Assembly (NCBI GenBank): GCA_913056285.1
Contig: CAJXNE010000012.1
Location: forward strand, 1-21,419
Source: an uncultured Zetaproteobacteria bacterium
Lineage (GTDB): Bacteria > Pseudomonadota > Zetaproteobacteria > Mariprofundales > Mariprofundaceae
Direction of reading: 5' to 3'
DNA: 21,419 nucleotides
The translations under genes and the position numbers were made by a program. Below, piece after piece: positions 14,499 through 21,419 of this stretch (positions are counted from its first letter, which is position 1; each line of letters starts with the position of its first letter). Under the pieces are notes generated by a model. The model did no database searches. It was not told the DNA's origin and saw only the letters and a program-made list of their open reading frames with translations.

Positions 14499-15941
14499 AT
14501 GCAAATTAAGGGCGTAGTATGGACACTGGCGATGCTATCTGTGTTATTCGGTAGCGGCATGGCTGTTACGGCAGGCGTATCACTCGAGTACCAGTCCGGC
14601 TATGCCATGCAATTTGCCGCTTGCGGCGGATTGGTGATGTTTGTCGGTATCATTGTGGCGATTGTATCCAGCCCAGTGCCTTCCAATCTCGGACACCGTG
14701 ACGGTTTTATCATTGTAACGCTGGCCTGGATTTTATTATCTTTATTCGGCGCCATGCCATTCTGGGCAACGGGCACTTGCCATTCCTTCGTCGATGGTAT
14801 TTTTGAATCCGTTTCCGGCCTGACCACAACGGGTTCTACCATTCTTTCCGGGCTGGATCACTTACCCCATGCCATCCTTTTTTGGCGCTCCATGCTCCAG
14901 TGGCTGGGAGGTATCGGTATTATTGTGCTGGTTGTTGCTGTCATGCCTTTGCTGGGCACCGGCGGCATGCAACTATTGCGCGCTGAAGTTCCCGGGCCGG
15001 TCAAAGATAAACTGACGACACGGGTTTCCGAAACAGCCAAAGTCTTGTGGGTCCTTTATCTGGGGATGACAGCCCTGTGCACACTGTCCTATAAATGGGG
15101 AGGCATGGGATGGTTTGATGCCGTCAATCATGCCATGTGCACCGTCTCCACCGGTGGCTTTTCTACGCACGATGCCAGCTTTGGATATTTTGGCAGCCCG
15201 ACGCTGCATATAATAGCCGTCTTTTTTATGTTTATTTCGGGTGTGAATTTCGCGCTGCATTTCGCCGCTATGCGACGCGGTCTGTCGCTCAGGCTGTATC
15301 TGGCTGATGATGAATTCAGGTTCTATTTGGGCGGATTGATTTTTATGGTGCTGTTCATTGGCTTGCTGGTTGTTCCCGTATCTGATGCCAACACCTGGGA
15401 TGAAGTATTGTTCAGCGTTGTTTCTGTCGCCACCACCACAGGATTCTCCATCGGAGATTATGGCACATGGCCTCCCGGCCCGACCTTGATGATACTGTTG
15501 ATCATGCTGGTAGGCGCATGTGCCGGGTCGACTTCCGGAGGCTTGAAAGCGATCCGTTTATTACTGTTTTTTCGCCATGCCCGTCGTGAATTACGGCATT
15601 TGATTCATCCTCACGCTGTCATGCATGTAAAAATCGGTCATCGCCATCTGACATCAGGCGTGGCACAATCGGTATGGGGGTTCGCAGTCCTTTATCTGAT
15701 GAGTTTTTTTGTAATTGCCATCCTCGTTGCACTCAGTGGCGTGGATTTCATTACATCTCTGAGTTCATCCGCCGCCTGCCTGTCCAATACCGGCCCCGGT
15801 TTTGGCGCAGTGGGGCCGGCTAACAATTACGAATTATTGCCTGCGGCTGCCAAGATGGTTTTAATGTTTGGCATGATTCTCGGGCGTCTGGAGATTTATA
15901 CATTCTTCGTATTACTGCTGCCTGAGTTTTGGAATAAGTGA
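14499..15941 (+). CDS. trkH: Trk potassium channel subunit TrkH, second copy
   Basis: This 480-residue paralogue begins 9 nt after the first trkH stop and shares its topology. Filters are SVSGLTTTGSTI (P1), CTVSTGGFSTHDASFG (P2), SVATTTGFSIGDY (P3) and AACLSNTGPGFG (P4). The gate loop reads GACAGSTSGGLK in place of STGGGMK, and the C-terminal GRLEIYTFFVLLLPEFW is nearly identical to the first copy. All glycines needed for K+ conduction are present, so this is not a decayed duplicate. The N-terminal 80 residues differ most. Differences in P2 and the gate loop suggest divergence in affinity, ion preference or gating rather than simple dosage, but this is inference. No strong ribosome site precedes the ATG. 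It appears to be the last gene of the operon; no terminator is evident before pepA. Confidence 0.95.
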   Translation: MQIKGVVWTLAMLSVLFGSGMAVTAGVSLEYQSGYAMQFAACGGLVMFVGIIVAIVSSPVPSNLGHRDGFIIVTLAWILLSLFGAMPFWATGTCHSFVDGIFESVSGLTTTGSTILSGLDHLPHAILFWRSMLQWLGGIGIIVLVVAVMPLLGTGGMQLLRAEVPGPVKDKLTTRVSETAKVLWVLYLGMTALCTLSYKWGGMGWFDAVNHAMCTVSTGGFSTHDASFGYFGSPTLHIIAVFFMFISGVNFALHFAAMRRGLSLRLYLADDEFRFYLGGLIFMVLFIGLLVVPVSDANTWDEVLFSVVSVATTTGFSIGDYGTWPPGPTLMILLIMLVGACAGSTSGGLKAIRLLLFFRHARRELRHLIHPHAVMHVKIGHRHLTSGVAQSVWGFAVLYLMSFFVIAILVALSGVDFITSLSSSAACLSNTGPGFGAVGPANNYELLPAAAKMVLMFGMILGRLEIYTFFVLLLPEFWNK

Positions 15942-16008
15942 GTTTTTACGTGAGATTTCAGCCCATAAACGGCATCATCCGCAACATTCCATCCTCTAGA
16001 GGTTTGTC

Positions 16009-17526
16009 ATGATAGATATCAACGTCAAAGCCGGCCATGCCGATAAACAACGCGATGACGCGGTGGTATTGCCACTGCTTCACGGACGTAAACTAAGCGA
16101 ATCAGGGCTGGCGCTGCAGCAGGCAACCGGTAAAACGCTGTCTGCTTTTCTGAGAAAACAGGATATTGATGGCGAGTTTGGTTGCAGCCGTACCCTCTAC
16201 GGCGTGGAAGGCGCATTTACGCAACGTGTGATGCTGATTGGAGCCGGCGAAGAAAAAAAACTCACACTGCATAAACTGCGCGTACTGGCGGCAAAAGCGG
16301 CCCGAAAGCTCGATAAGGGTGGTGCGCAGGATATATCACTATTTCTCACTGAACTGACTGTGCGTGGCGCAAGTCTGTCCGACAAGGTTCAGGCCATCAC
16401 AGAAGGCATGTTGCTGGGTTTGTATCGATTCGATAAATATCAGCATGGCAAAGCGGAAAACAAGCGCAAGCTGCGTTCGGTCACCATCATGCTTGCATCC
16501 CGGCGCGATCTGGATGAGGCCGAAGCTGCTGTTGCCCGTGCCCGCGCCATTGCAAATGGCGTCAATTTTGCGCGTGATCTGGCCAATGAACCCGGCAATG
16601 TCTGTACGCCGGAATTTCTCGGCCAGCAGGCAGCTTCACTGTCGCACCCCAAACTCCATGTCACCGTGATGGATAAAAAAGCCATCGAAAAAACCGGTTT
16701 GAATGCGTTGCTGGCGGTGAATCAAGGCTCAAGTAAGGAGCCTCGTTTTATTGTACTGGAATACAATGGAGGCAACGCAAATGAAGCGCCGGTAGCGCTG
16801 GTCGGCAAGGGATTGACGTTTGATGCCGGTGGCATCTCTCTTAAACCCGGTCCGTTGATGGAAGAAATGAAATTCGATATGTGCGGTTCGGCTGCCGTAC
16901 TGGGTATTTTCAAAGCCGTGACTGACATGAGTCTGCCGGTGAATGTACTCGGCGTGATTCCCTCGACTGAAAATCTGCTCGGTGCCTCGGCATACAAGCC
17001 GGGCGATATTATTACCGGTTACAAAAAAGACATCAGCATTGAAATCCAGAATACCGATGCCGAAGGTCGCATTATTCTGTCCGATGCACTGGCCTATGCG
17101 GCTGAGCAGAATCCGACAGAAATGATTGATTTTGCAACCCTGACCGGTGCCTGCGTGATTGCGCTGGGGGCGCATGCATCCGGCTTGATGGGCACGGGCA
17201 AGAATCTGAAAAAAGCATTGAAAATATCAGGCGATGCCACTTATGACCGGGTATGGGAATTACCCATGCATGAGGAGTATCAGGAACAAATTAAATCCGA
17301 TATTGCCGACATCAGAAATATCGGTGGCCGCGAAGCGGGCACGATCACGGCGGCCTGTTTCCTGTCCCGTTTTGTCGGAGATATCCCATGGGCGCATCTC
17401 GATATTGCCGGCACAGCATGGAACATGAAAGGAAGTGATATTTCCGCCAAAGGTGCAACCGGTACGGGCGTCAGGCTTGTGGTTGATTACCTCATCAATA
17501 AAACAGGTGAATCGAACCCTGCTTGA
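16009..17526 (+). CDS. pepA: Leucyl aminopeptidase (PepA, M17 family)
   Basis: This 505-residue cytoplasmic enzyme removes N-terminal residues, leucine preferred, using two divalent metal ions. The catalytic C-terminal domain has VGKGLTFDAGGISLKPG, with Lys267, Asp272 and catalytic Lys279; KFDMCGSAAV with Asp290; and the M17 signature NTDAEGR with Asp350, Glu352 and Arg354. These match the E. coli ligand set apart from a one-residue shift. The N-terminal domain (about 1-170) is the less conserved one that in E. coli PepA takes part in DNA binding and hexamer packing. The ATG at 16009 has AGAGG 6 nt upstream. It lies 67 nt after the second trkH gene on the same strand, so read-through is possible, but I see no clear promoter or terminator in the gap. 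Confidence 0.96.
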   Translation: MIDINVKAGHADKQRDDAVVLPLLHGRKLSESGLALQQATGKTLSAFLRKQDIDGEFGCSRTLYGVEGAFTQRVMLIGAGEEKKLTLHKLRVLAAKAARKLDKGGAQDISLFLTELTVRGASLSDKVQAITEGMLLGLYRFDKYQHGKAENKRKLRSVTIMLASRRDLDEAEAAVARARAIANGVNFARDLANEPGNVCTPEFLGQQAASLSHPKLHVTVMDKKAIEKTGLNALLAVNQGSSKEPRFIVLEYNGGNANEAPVALVGKGLTFDAGGISLKPGPLMEEMKFDMCGSAAVLGIFKAVTDMSLPVNVLGVIPSTENLLGASAYKPGDIITGYKKDISIEIQNTDAEGRIILSDALAYAAEQNPTEMIDFATLTGACVIALGAHASGLMGTGKNLKKALKISGDATYDRVWELPMHEEYQEQIKSDIADIRNIGGREAGTITAACFLSRFVGDIPWAHLDIAGTAWNMKGSDISAKGATGTGVRLVVDYLINKTGESNPA

Positions 17527-17720
17527 TGTATGTGATATATTGGCATTAGATTTGCTTTGGTTTCAAGAGCGTCGTTGGTCGCCATAAACCTGCCGGAGCG
17601 CGCCACAAGGCACTTCCAAAAACAAGGCGACGAAACAAAAGCATGATGAGATATCTTGATTCTGAACAGGGGGAACTATATTGTATAAACAAAAACCCTG
17701 TACGGATCAGTAAGCATAGC

Positions 17721-19388
17721 ATGCGTAACCGGATAGAACTGGTGAGAGCATCAGTGGTGAAGCGTTATCTGATGCTAATGCTGCTTGTGGTGAGTCTGCC
17801 AGCAGGCGCTGATGCGCTTGGCTTTGGCACATTAAAACTGTCCAGCCATTTGAGTCAGAGATTAAGTGCTCAAGTACCGCTTCTCCTGAATACGTCAGAT
17901 GACATCGAAACAGTACATGTGACACTGGCAAGCGAGCATGAATACCGCCAACTCGGTCTGAAATGGCAGCCGGATTTGACACATATCAGCGCTATTCTGC
18001 AAGCCAAACATTCTAACAAACCTTATGTTTTGCTGCGTTCTGCCGGCGCCGTTCACTCAGCAATACTGTCGATCCTGCTCAAAGCCAATAAAGCTGGTCG
18101 CGGCACATATTATAAGCATTTCCAATTGCTTCTGGATCCAGTCGAAATCGCAAGTTTACACCAGCCACAACCTGTTGTTATGGCCCTGCGTTCACAGTCT
18201 GAATCATCACAAACCATGCCGCAATCGCCACCGGAACAATCCGATGCCGGCTGGGCCAGAATCTGGCGTTATGGCCCGGTGCGCGCCGGCGACAGTCTGA
18301 GCGAAATCGCCTATCGCTTGCGCCGGGATAAACGATTTAGCAACCGTCAGGTGATGATATCCGTGTATGAGAAAAACCCGCATGCATTTGTCGGTGGTAA
18401 CATCAATCTGTTGAAACAGGGGGCATGGCTTAATGTACCACACGCTGATGTGGTCAAACAGTATGGTGATCAGGCATCCACGTTAAAACTCTCGCAATTA
18501 CTGGCGCGCACTGAGCCTGCTGCCCGGACGACAGCACAAACACCGCCCGGACCGCAACCCAAACCAGCGCCAAAGGCCCTCGCACCATCCAAAGTGCAAG
18601 CAACCGCTCCGGTTGCTGCCAGCCAGCCAAAGCAGGAGTTGCGTTACAGCGGCAATATTACCGTCAGTGGCATGGCTGTTGACAAGCTTGCCAGTGATTT
18701 GAAAGACGTCAAAACCGGTGTCGATCAACAATTTGAATCCATCCATGCAGAAATCATGGGAGGCAAACTGCAAATGTCGGATCTCGGCAAATCGGTTTCC
18801 AACCTCAATCAATCCGTTCAGGTGATCAAACAGGATATCCATAGTCTGAAAAAAGATGTCGCCATGATTAAAAGTCGCAGCGAGCATCCATTATCCGAAT
18901 CATTCAGCAATTTGCAGCTTGCATTATTTGCCTTGCTGGCGGCCATTTTCGGCGCAATGATTGCGCTGCTATTCAGAAAAAAACCTGTAGCCACGCCGAA
19001 ACCTGCCAGCACCAAGCCAACACCGGTCAAAGACAATGGCAGCAGTGATAAAACCAGCCCGACACTCATTGCCGATGAAGCCATACAATTGATCAACGGA
19101 GCAGAAGAGAGCCTGGGCAAGTGTGATTATGAGCAGGCCGGAAAAATACTCCGTCAAATCGACAAACTCACGCCTGACTCCATCAGGGCATCAGCACTGA
19201 AAGCACAGCTGTTTCATGAAACGGATCGCCTTACCGAGAGGAATAATCTGATTAACAACATCAGTGAGGCATCCGATAAACAACGCTGGGAGCGTTTTTG
19301 CCATCTGTTGCCATCGCATGTCTGGAATGCCTGCTTTGGCGGTGAATCTAGTAATGATACGCCCGAGAATCATGGGGAAAAGGTGTGA
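17721..19388 (+). CDS. FimV-like inner-membrane protein with LysM-type domain
   Basis: The product resembles FimV/TspA proteins, which help place and assemble type IV pili or type II secretion machinery. After a signal peptide (LMLMLLVVSLPAGADA), the mature N-terminus has the FimV block LGFGTLKLSSHLSQRLSAQVPL. A LysM-like segment with the FimV motif (VRAGDSLSEIAYRLR to LLKQGAWLNVP) lies at about 183-240. A Pro/Ala-rich linker and a predicted coiled coil (about 317-387) lead to one membrane helix (about 397-417). A cytoplasmic tail of about 140 residues follows, with a helical, possibly TPR-like segment (EQAGKILRQIDKLTPDS). The start is uncertain: the frame is open from 17643, and GTG codons at 17754 and 17757 have GGTGAGAG upstream and would give a tighter signal peptide. 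At about 555 residues it is shorter than typical FimV. A secretion ATPase gene follows. Confidence 0.8.
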   Translation: MRNRIELVRASVVKRYLMLMLLVVSLPAGADALGFGTLKLSSHLSQRLSAQVPLLLNTSDDIETVHVTLASEHEYRQLGLKWQPDLTHISAILQAKHSNKPYVLLRSAGAVHSAILSILLKANKAGRGTYYKHFQLLLDPVEIASLHQPQPVVMALRSQSESSQTMPQSPPEQSDAGWARIWRYGPVRAGDSLSEIAYRLRRDKRFSNRQVMISVYEKNPHAFVGGNINLLKQGAWLNVPHADVVKQYGDQASTLKLSQLLARTEPAARTTAQTPPGPQPKPAPKALAPSKVQATAPVAASQPKQELRYSGNITVSGMAVDKLASDLKDVKTGVDQQFESIHAEIMGGKLQMSDLGKSVSNLNQSVQVIKQDIHSLKKDVAMIKSRSEHPLSESFSNLQLALFALLAAIFGAMIALLFRKKPVATPKPASTKPTPVKDNGSSDKTSPTLIADEAIQLINGAEESLGKCDYEQAGKILRQIDKLTPDSIRASALKAQLFHETDRLTERNNLINNISEASDKQRWERFCHLLPSHVWNACFGGESSNDTPENHGEKV

Positions 19389-19421
19389 ATTTAGTTCTGA
19401 TCAAAGCGGAAGAGTTGTACT

Positions 19422-21419
19422 GTGAAACCATCTGACAGTATCAGCCATCGCTATCAGGATGTCAGCATCAACCTGATTAGTGGCGAAATGATTGAGGGGC
19501 ATTTGCTGGGCTTTTCTCCGATCATGAACAAGCTGCATTTTTTCGAAAAAAACCAGACAGATGATCATGCTTCATCCCGCAAACTGGCTATCGAAGACAT
19601 CGTTTATATCGGCCTGCACCGCTCGCCCGGCTCGTTGATCGAGGCACGGGGCACGCTGGAATACAAAAATGAGTTAAAAATTATCACGGTGAACCAGGAA
19701 AGTTTCGAAATCCTTGCTGCTCCGGCCTTGTCCAATACGCCCGGATTTTATGCGATCAGCAAAGATGCCAAGCTGCCCTATGAACGCATCTTTTTTTATA
19801 ACCATGGTATCCGTTATCAGGAGAAACCGGAGCGACTTGGTGACCTGCTCATTGATCAGGACATTCTGGATCAGGAGGACCTTCAAAAAGCTCTGGATAT
19901 TCAGACCAAAAGCATACCTCATATCGGCGACCTGCTGAAAGAGCAGGGTAAAGTGGCCGATGCGGATATTGAACATGCCCTGAGCGTGCAAAACCGCGCT
20001 CGCATGAAGATGGGAAACCTGCTTGTGGATCAGGAACTGGTGACCACGGATGATGTGCATGCAGCACTTCAGGAGCAGAAGAAATCCGCAGATTTATCCA
20101 TCGGCCATATTCTCGAAAAACAGGGAAAAGTTGAATCTAACGACATCGATACAGCGCTGGAAATGCAACAGTGTCGAAAAATGCGGCTCGGCGAAATTCT
20201 CATTGAGGCGGGACTGATTACCGAAGATGACATTCAGTTTGCTCTGGCCGAGCAGAAGGTTCGCGGAAAACGCCTTGGAGAAATTCTGCTTTCATCCGAG
20301 ATCATCACTGAGGATCAGTTACTGAGCGCACTGGCCAGAAAATTTCGTCTGCCTACCGTTGATCTGGATGAGTATGAAATCAACTCGATGAGCGGCAAGG
20401 AAATTGGCCGTGATACTGTTGAAAAATATGACATTCTGCCCATTGATTCGGACGAACATTCGGTCACCATTGCTCTGGCCGACCCAATGGGGCTGGAAGC
20501 CTATGAAGGCATCTCTTTCAAAACGGGCAAAAAAGTGCATGAAGTGATGACCAAGGCATCGCAATTAAAAACATATATTGAACAGTTCCTGAATGAAGAT
20601 GATGCCGACGAAGAACTTTCATGTGAATTTCTTCAGCAGGAAGTTGAAGATCAGGATGAACCGGTCAATGAACTGGAAATGACCCAGTCGGCTGAAGATG
20701 CGCCCATTGTCAGGCTGGTCAATCGCATTATCCGCAACGGACTGAGAAAAAAGGCATCCGATATTCATATCCTGCCGCAGGCCAAGAAGATCACCCTGGC
20801 TTATCGTCTCAACGGTCAGTTGCTGGAAGAGAACTCGCTGGATTACAGTCTGCACAAACAGATTTCGGCGCGTATCAAAATTTTATGCGGTATGGATATA
20901 GCCGAGCAACGCCTGCCACAGGATGGCAGACTACTCTTGCGTGACGGCAAACAGAAATATGAATTTCGCGTCTCCTGCATCCCCAATTCGTTCGGTGAAT
21001 CGATGGTGTTACGCGTCTTGAATAAAGATATGGCGGTTGAACTGGATGTGCTCGGTTTGCGCGATGAGGATGTCAAACAACTTTCGACTCTGGCCCGAAA
21101 ACCCTACGGGCTGCTGCTGGTCACCGGCCCGACCGGTTCCGGCAAGTCCACAACACTGTTTGCCATACTCCAATCCATCGCCCACCTGCCAGCCCATATT
21201 CTGACCATTGAGGATCCGGTCGAATCCGAAATACCGGGTGCCAACCAGATTCAGGTCAACCAAAAAATCGGGATGACCTTTGCACGTGTTCTGCGCAATG
21301 TGCTCAGGCATGACCCTGATATTATTATGATTGGTGAAATGCGTGATCCGGAAACCGCCGAGATCGGCATCGAAGCTGCACTCACCGGCCATTTGATGTT
21401 TTCCACCCTGCATACCAAC
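19422..21419 (+). CDS. GspE/PilB-family secretion ATPase with six N-terminal repeats (3' end outside window)
   Basis: The frame runs open from GTG at 19422 to the window end, 666 residues, and the C-terminus is missing. The GTG is the only usable upstream start: an in-frame TGA lies at 19398-19400 and GGAAGAG sits 7 nt before it. Residues about 1-130 form an unidentified domain. Residues 138-311 hold six tandem repeats of about 29 residues (LGDLL...ALDIQ pattern), followed by a MshEN/GspE-N-like segment. The ATPase part starts near 428 (PIVRLVNRIIRNGLRKKASDIH). It has Walker A GPTGSGKS with Lys575, an Asp box ILTIEDPVE, Walker B DPDIIMIGEMRD (638-642) and the His box STLHTN at the last residues seen. 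Family members power pilus extension or type II secretion by ATP hydrolysis at the inner membrane. The pilin or secretin genes are not in the window, so pilus or secretion cannot be decided. Confidence 0.92.
   Translation, partial: MKPSDSISHRYQDVSINLISGEMIEGHLLGFSPIMNKLHFFEKNQTDDHASSRKLAIEDIVYIGLHRSPGSLIEARGTLEYKNELKIITVNQESFEILAAPALSNTPGFYAISKDAKLPYERIFFYNHGIRYQEKPERLGDLLIDQDILDQEDLQKALDIQTKSIPHIGDLLKEQGKVADADIEHALSVQNRARMKMGNLLVDQELVTTDDVHAALQEQKKSADLSIGHILEKQGKVESNDIDTALEMQQCRKMRLGEILIEAGLITEDDIQFALAEQKVRGKRLGEILLSSEIITEDQLLSALARKFRLPTVDLDEYEINSMSGKEIGRDTVEKYDILPIDSDEHSVTIALADPMGLEAYEGISFKTGKKVHEVMTKASQLKTYIEQFLNEDDADEELSCEFLQQEVEDQDEPVNELEMTQSAEDAPIVRLVNRIIRNGLRKKASDIHILPQAKKITLAYRLNGQLLEENSLDYSLHKQISARIKILCGMDIAEQRLPQDGRLLLRDGKQKYEFRVSCIPNSFGESMVLRVLNKDMAVELDVLGLRDEDVKQLSTLARKPYGLLLVTGPTGSGKSTTLFAILQSIAHLPAHILTIEDPVESEIPGANQIQVNQKIGMTFARVLRNVLRHDPDIIMIGEMRDPETAEIGIEAALTGHLMFSTLHTN
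19833..20354 (+). repeat. Six tandem 29-residue coding repeats in the secretion ATPase
   Basis: Repeat units begin at residues 139, 168, 197, 227, 256 and 285 of the ATPase. Each reads roughly (L/I/M)G-x-(L/I)L-x5-(I/V/L)-x4-(D/Q)(L/I/V)-x2-AL-x2-Q, for example LGEILIEAGLITEDDIQFAL. The third unit is one residue longer. The units differ enough at DNA level that this is an old array and not a recent expansion. Confidence 0.85.

Noticed and set aside
16..21400. CRISPR arrays or toxin-antitoxin, defence and transposase genes
   Set aside because: No regularly spaced repeats were seen at DNA level and none of the proteins resembles these families; the only regular array is the protein-level repeat in the secretion ATPase.

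Overview
The window comes from a Gram-negative proteobacterium of moderate GC. It carries an HflD (DUF489) gene, an OmpA-type lipoprotein, a FimV-like protein next to a GspE/PilB-family ATPase, and the chain DUF4390-NtrY-NtrX-TrkA-TrkH known from several proteobacterial classes. A gamma- or zetaproteobacterium fits best, but the sequence alone does not settle this. There is no phage, transposon, CRISPR array or integrase. Most of the window is a conserved chromosomal backbone with one structured intergenic region.

Layout. (1) 1-2973: the C-terminal end of an unidentified protein, overlapped by 4 nt by a large membrane hybrid histidine kinase (Cache-like sensor, HAMP, PAS, HisKA, HATPase, receiver). 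(2) 2960-4434: a DUF455 ferritin-like protein on the minus strand, overlapping the kinase tail to tail, and divergent from hflD. (3) 4573-5573: a self-contained promoter-to-terminator unit for a small exported protein and a DUF4398-like/OmpA lipoprotein, joined by an ATGA overlap. (4) 5626-6426: tRNA-Gln(CTG) with its own promoter and a perfect 20-bp hairpin, then a run of short hairpins ending in a 13-bp copy of the tRNA 3' part, then about 500 nt of non-coding, hairpin-rich DNA. (5) 6427-7405: an orphan single-domain response regulator, and a hotdog thioesterase on the minus strand. (6) 7551-15941: a tightly packed operon of DUF4390, ntrY, ntrX, trkA and two tandem trkH genes. (7) 16009-17526: pepA. 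(8) 17721-21419: a FimV-like inner-membrane LysM protein and a GspE/PilB-family ATPase with an unusual array of six 29-residue repeats. The ATPase is cut by the window end.

How the parts work together. In region 6 the membrane kinase NtrY should phosphorylate NtrX. The genes downstream encode the TrkA gating protein and two TrkH potassium channel subunits, so the operon joins a two-component system to K+ uptake. The sigma54-contact loop of this NtrX reads GAFAGA instead of GAFTGA, which makes ordinary sigma54 activation doubtful. In region 8 the pairing of a FimV-like protein with a secretion ATPase points to type IV pilus or type II secretion assembly, possibly tuned by cyclic-di-GMP through the repeats; that last step is inference.

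Nothing here is clearly a wholly new system. The best leads are the repeat-rich ATPase, the GAFAGA NtrX in a Trk operon, the tandem TrkH pair with different P2 filters, and the tRNA-derived hairpin element.
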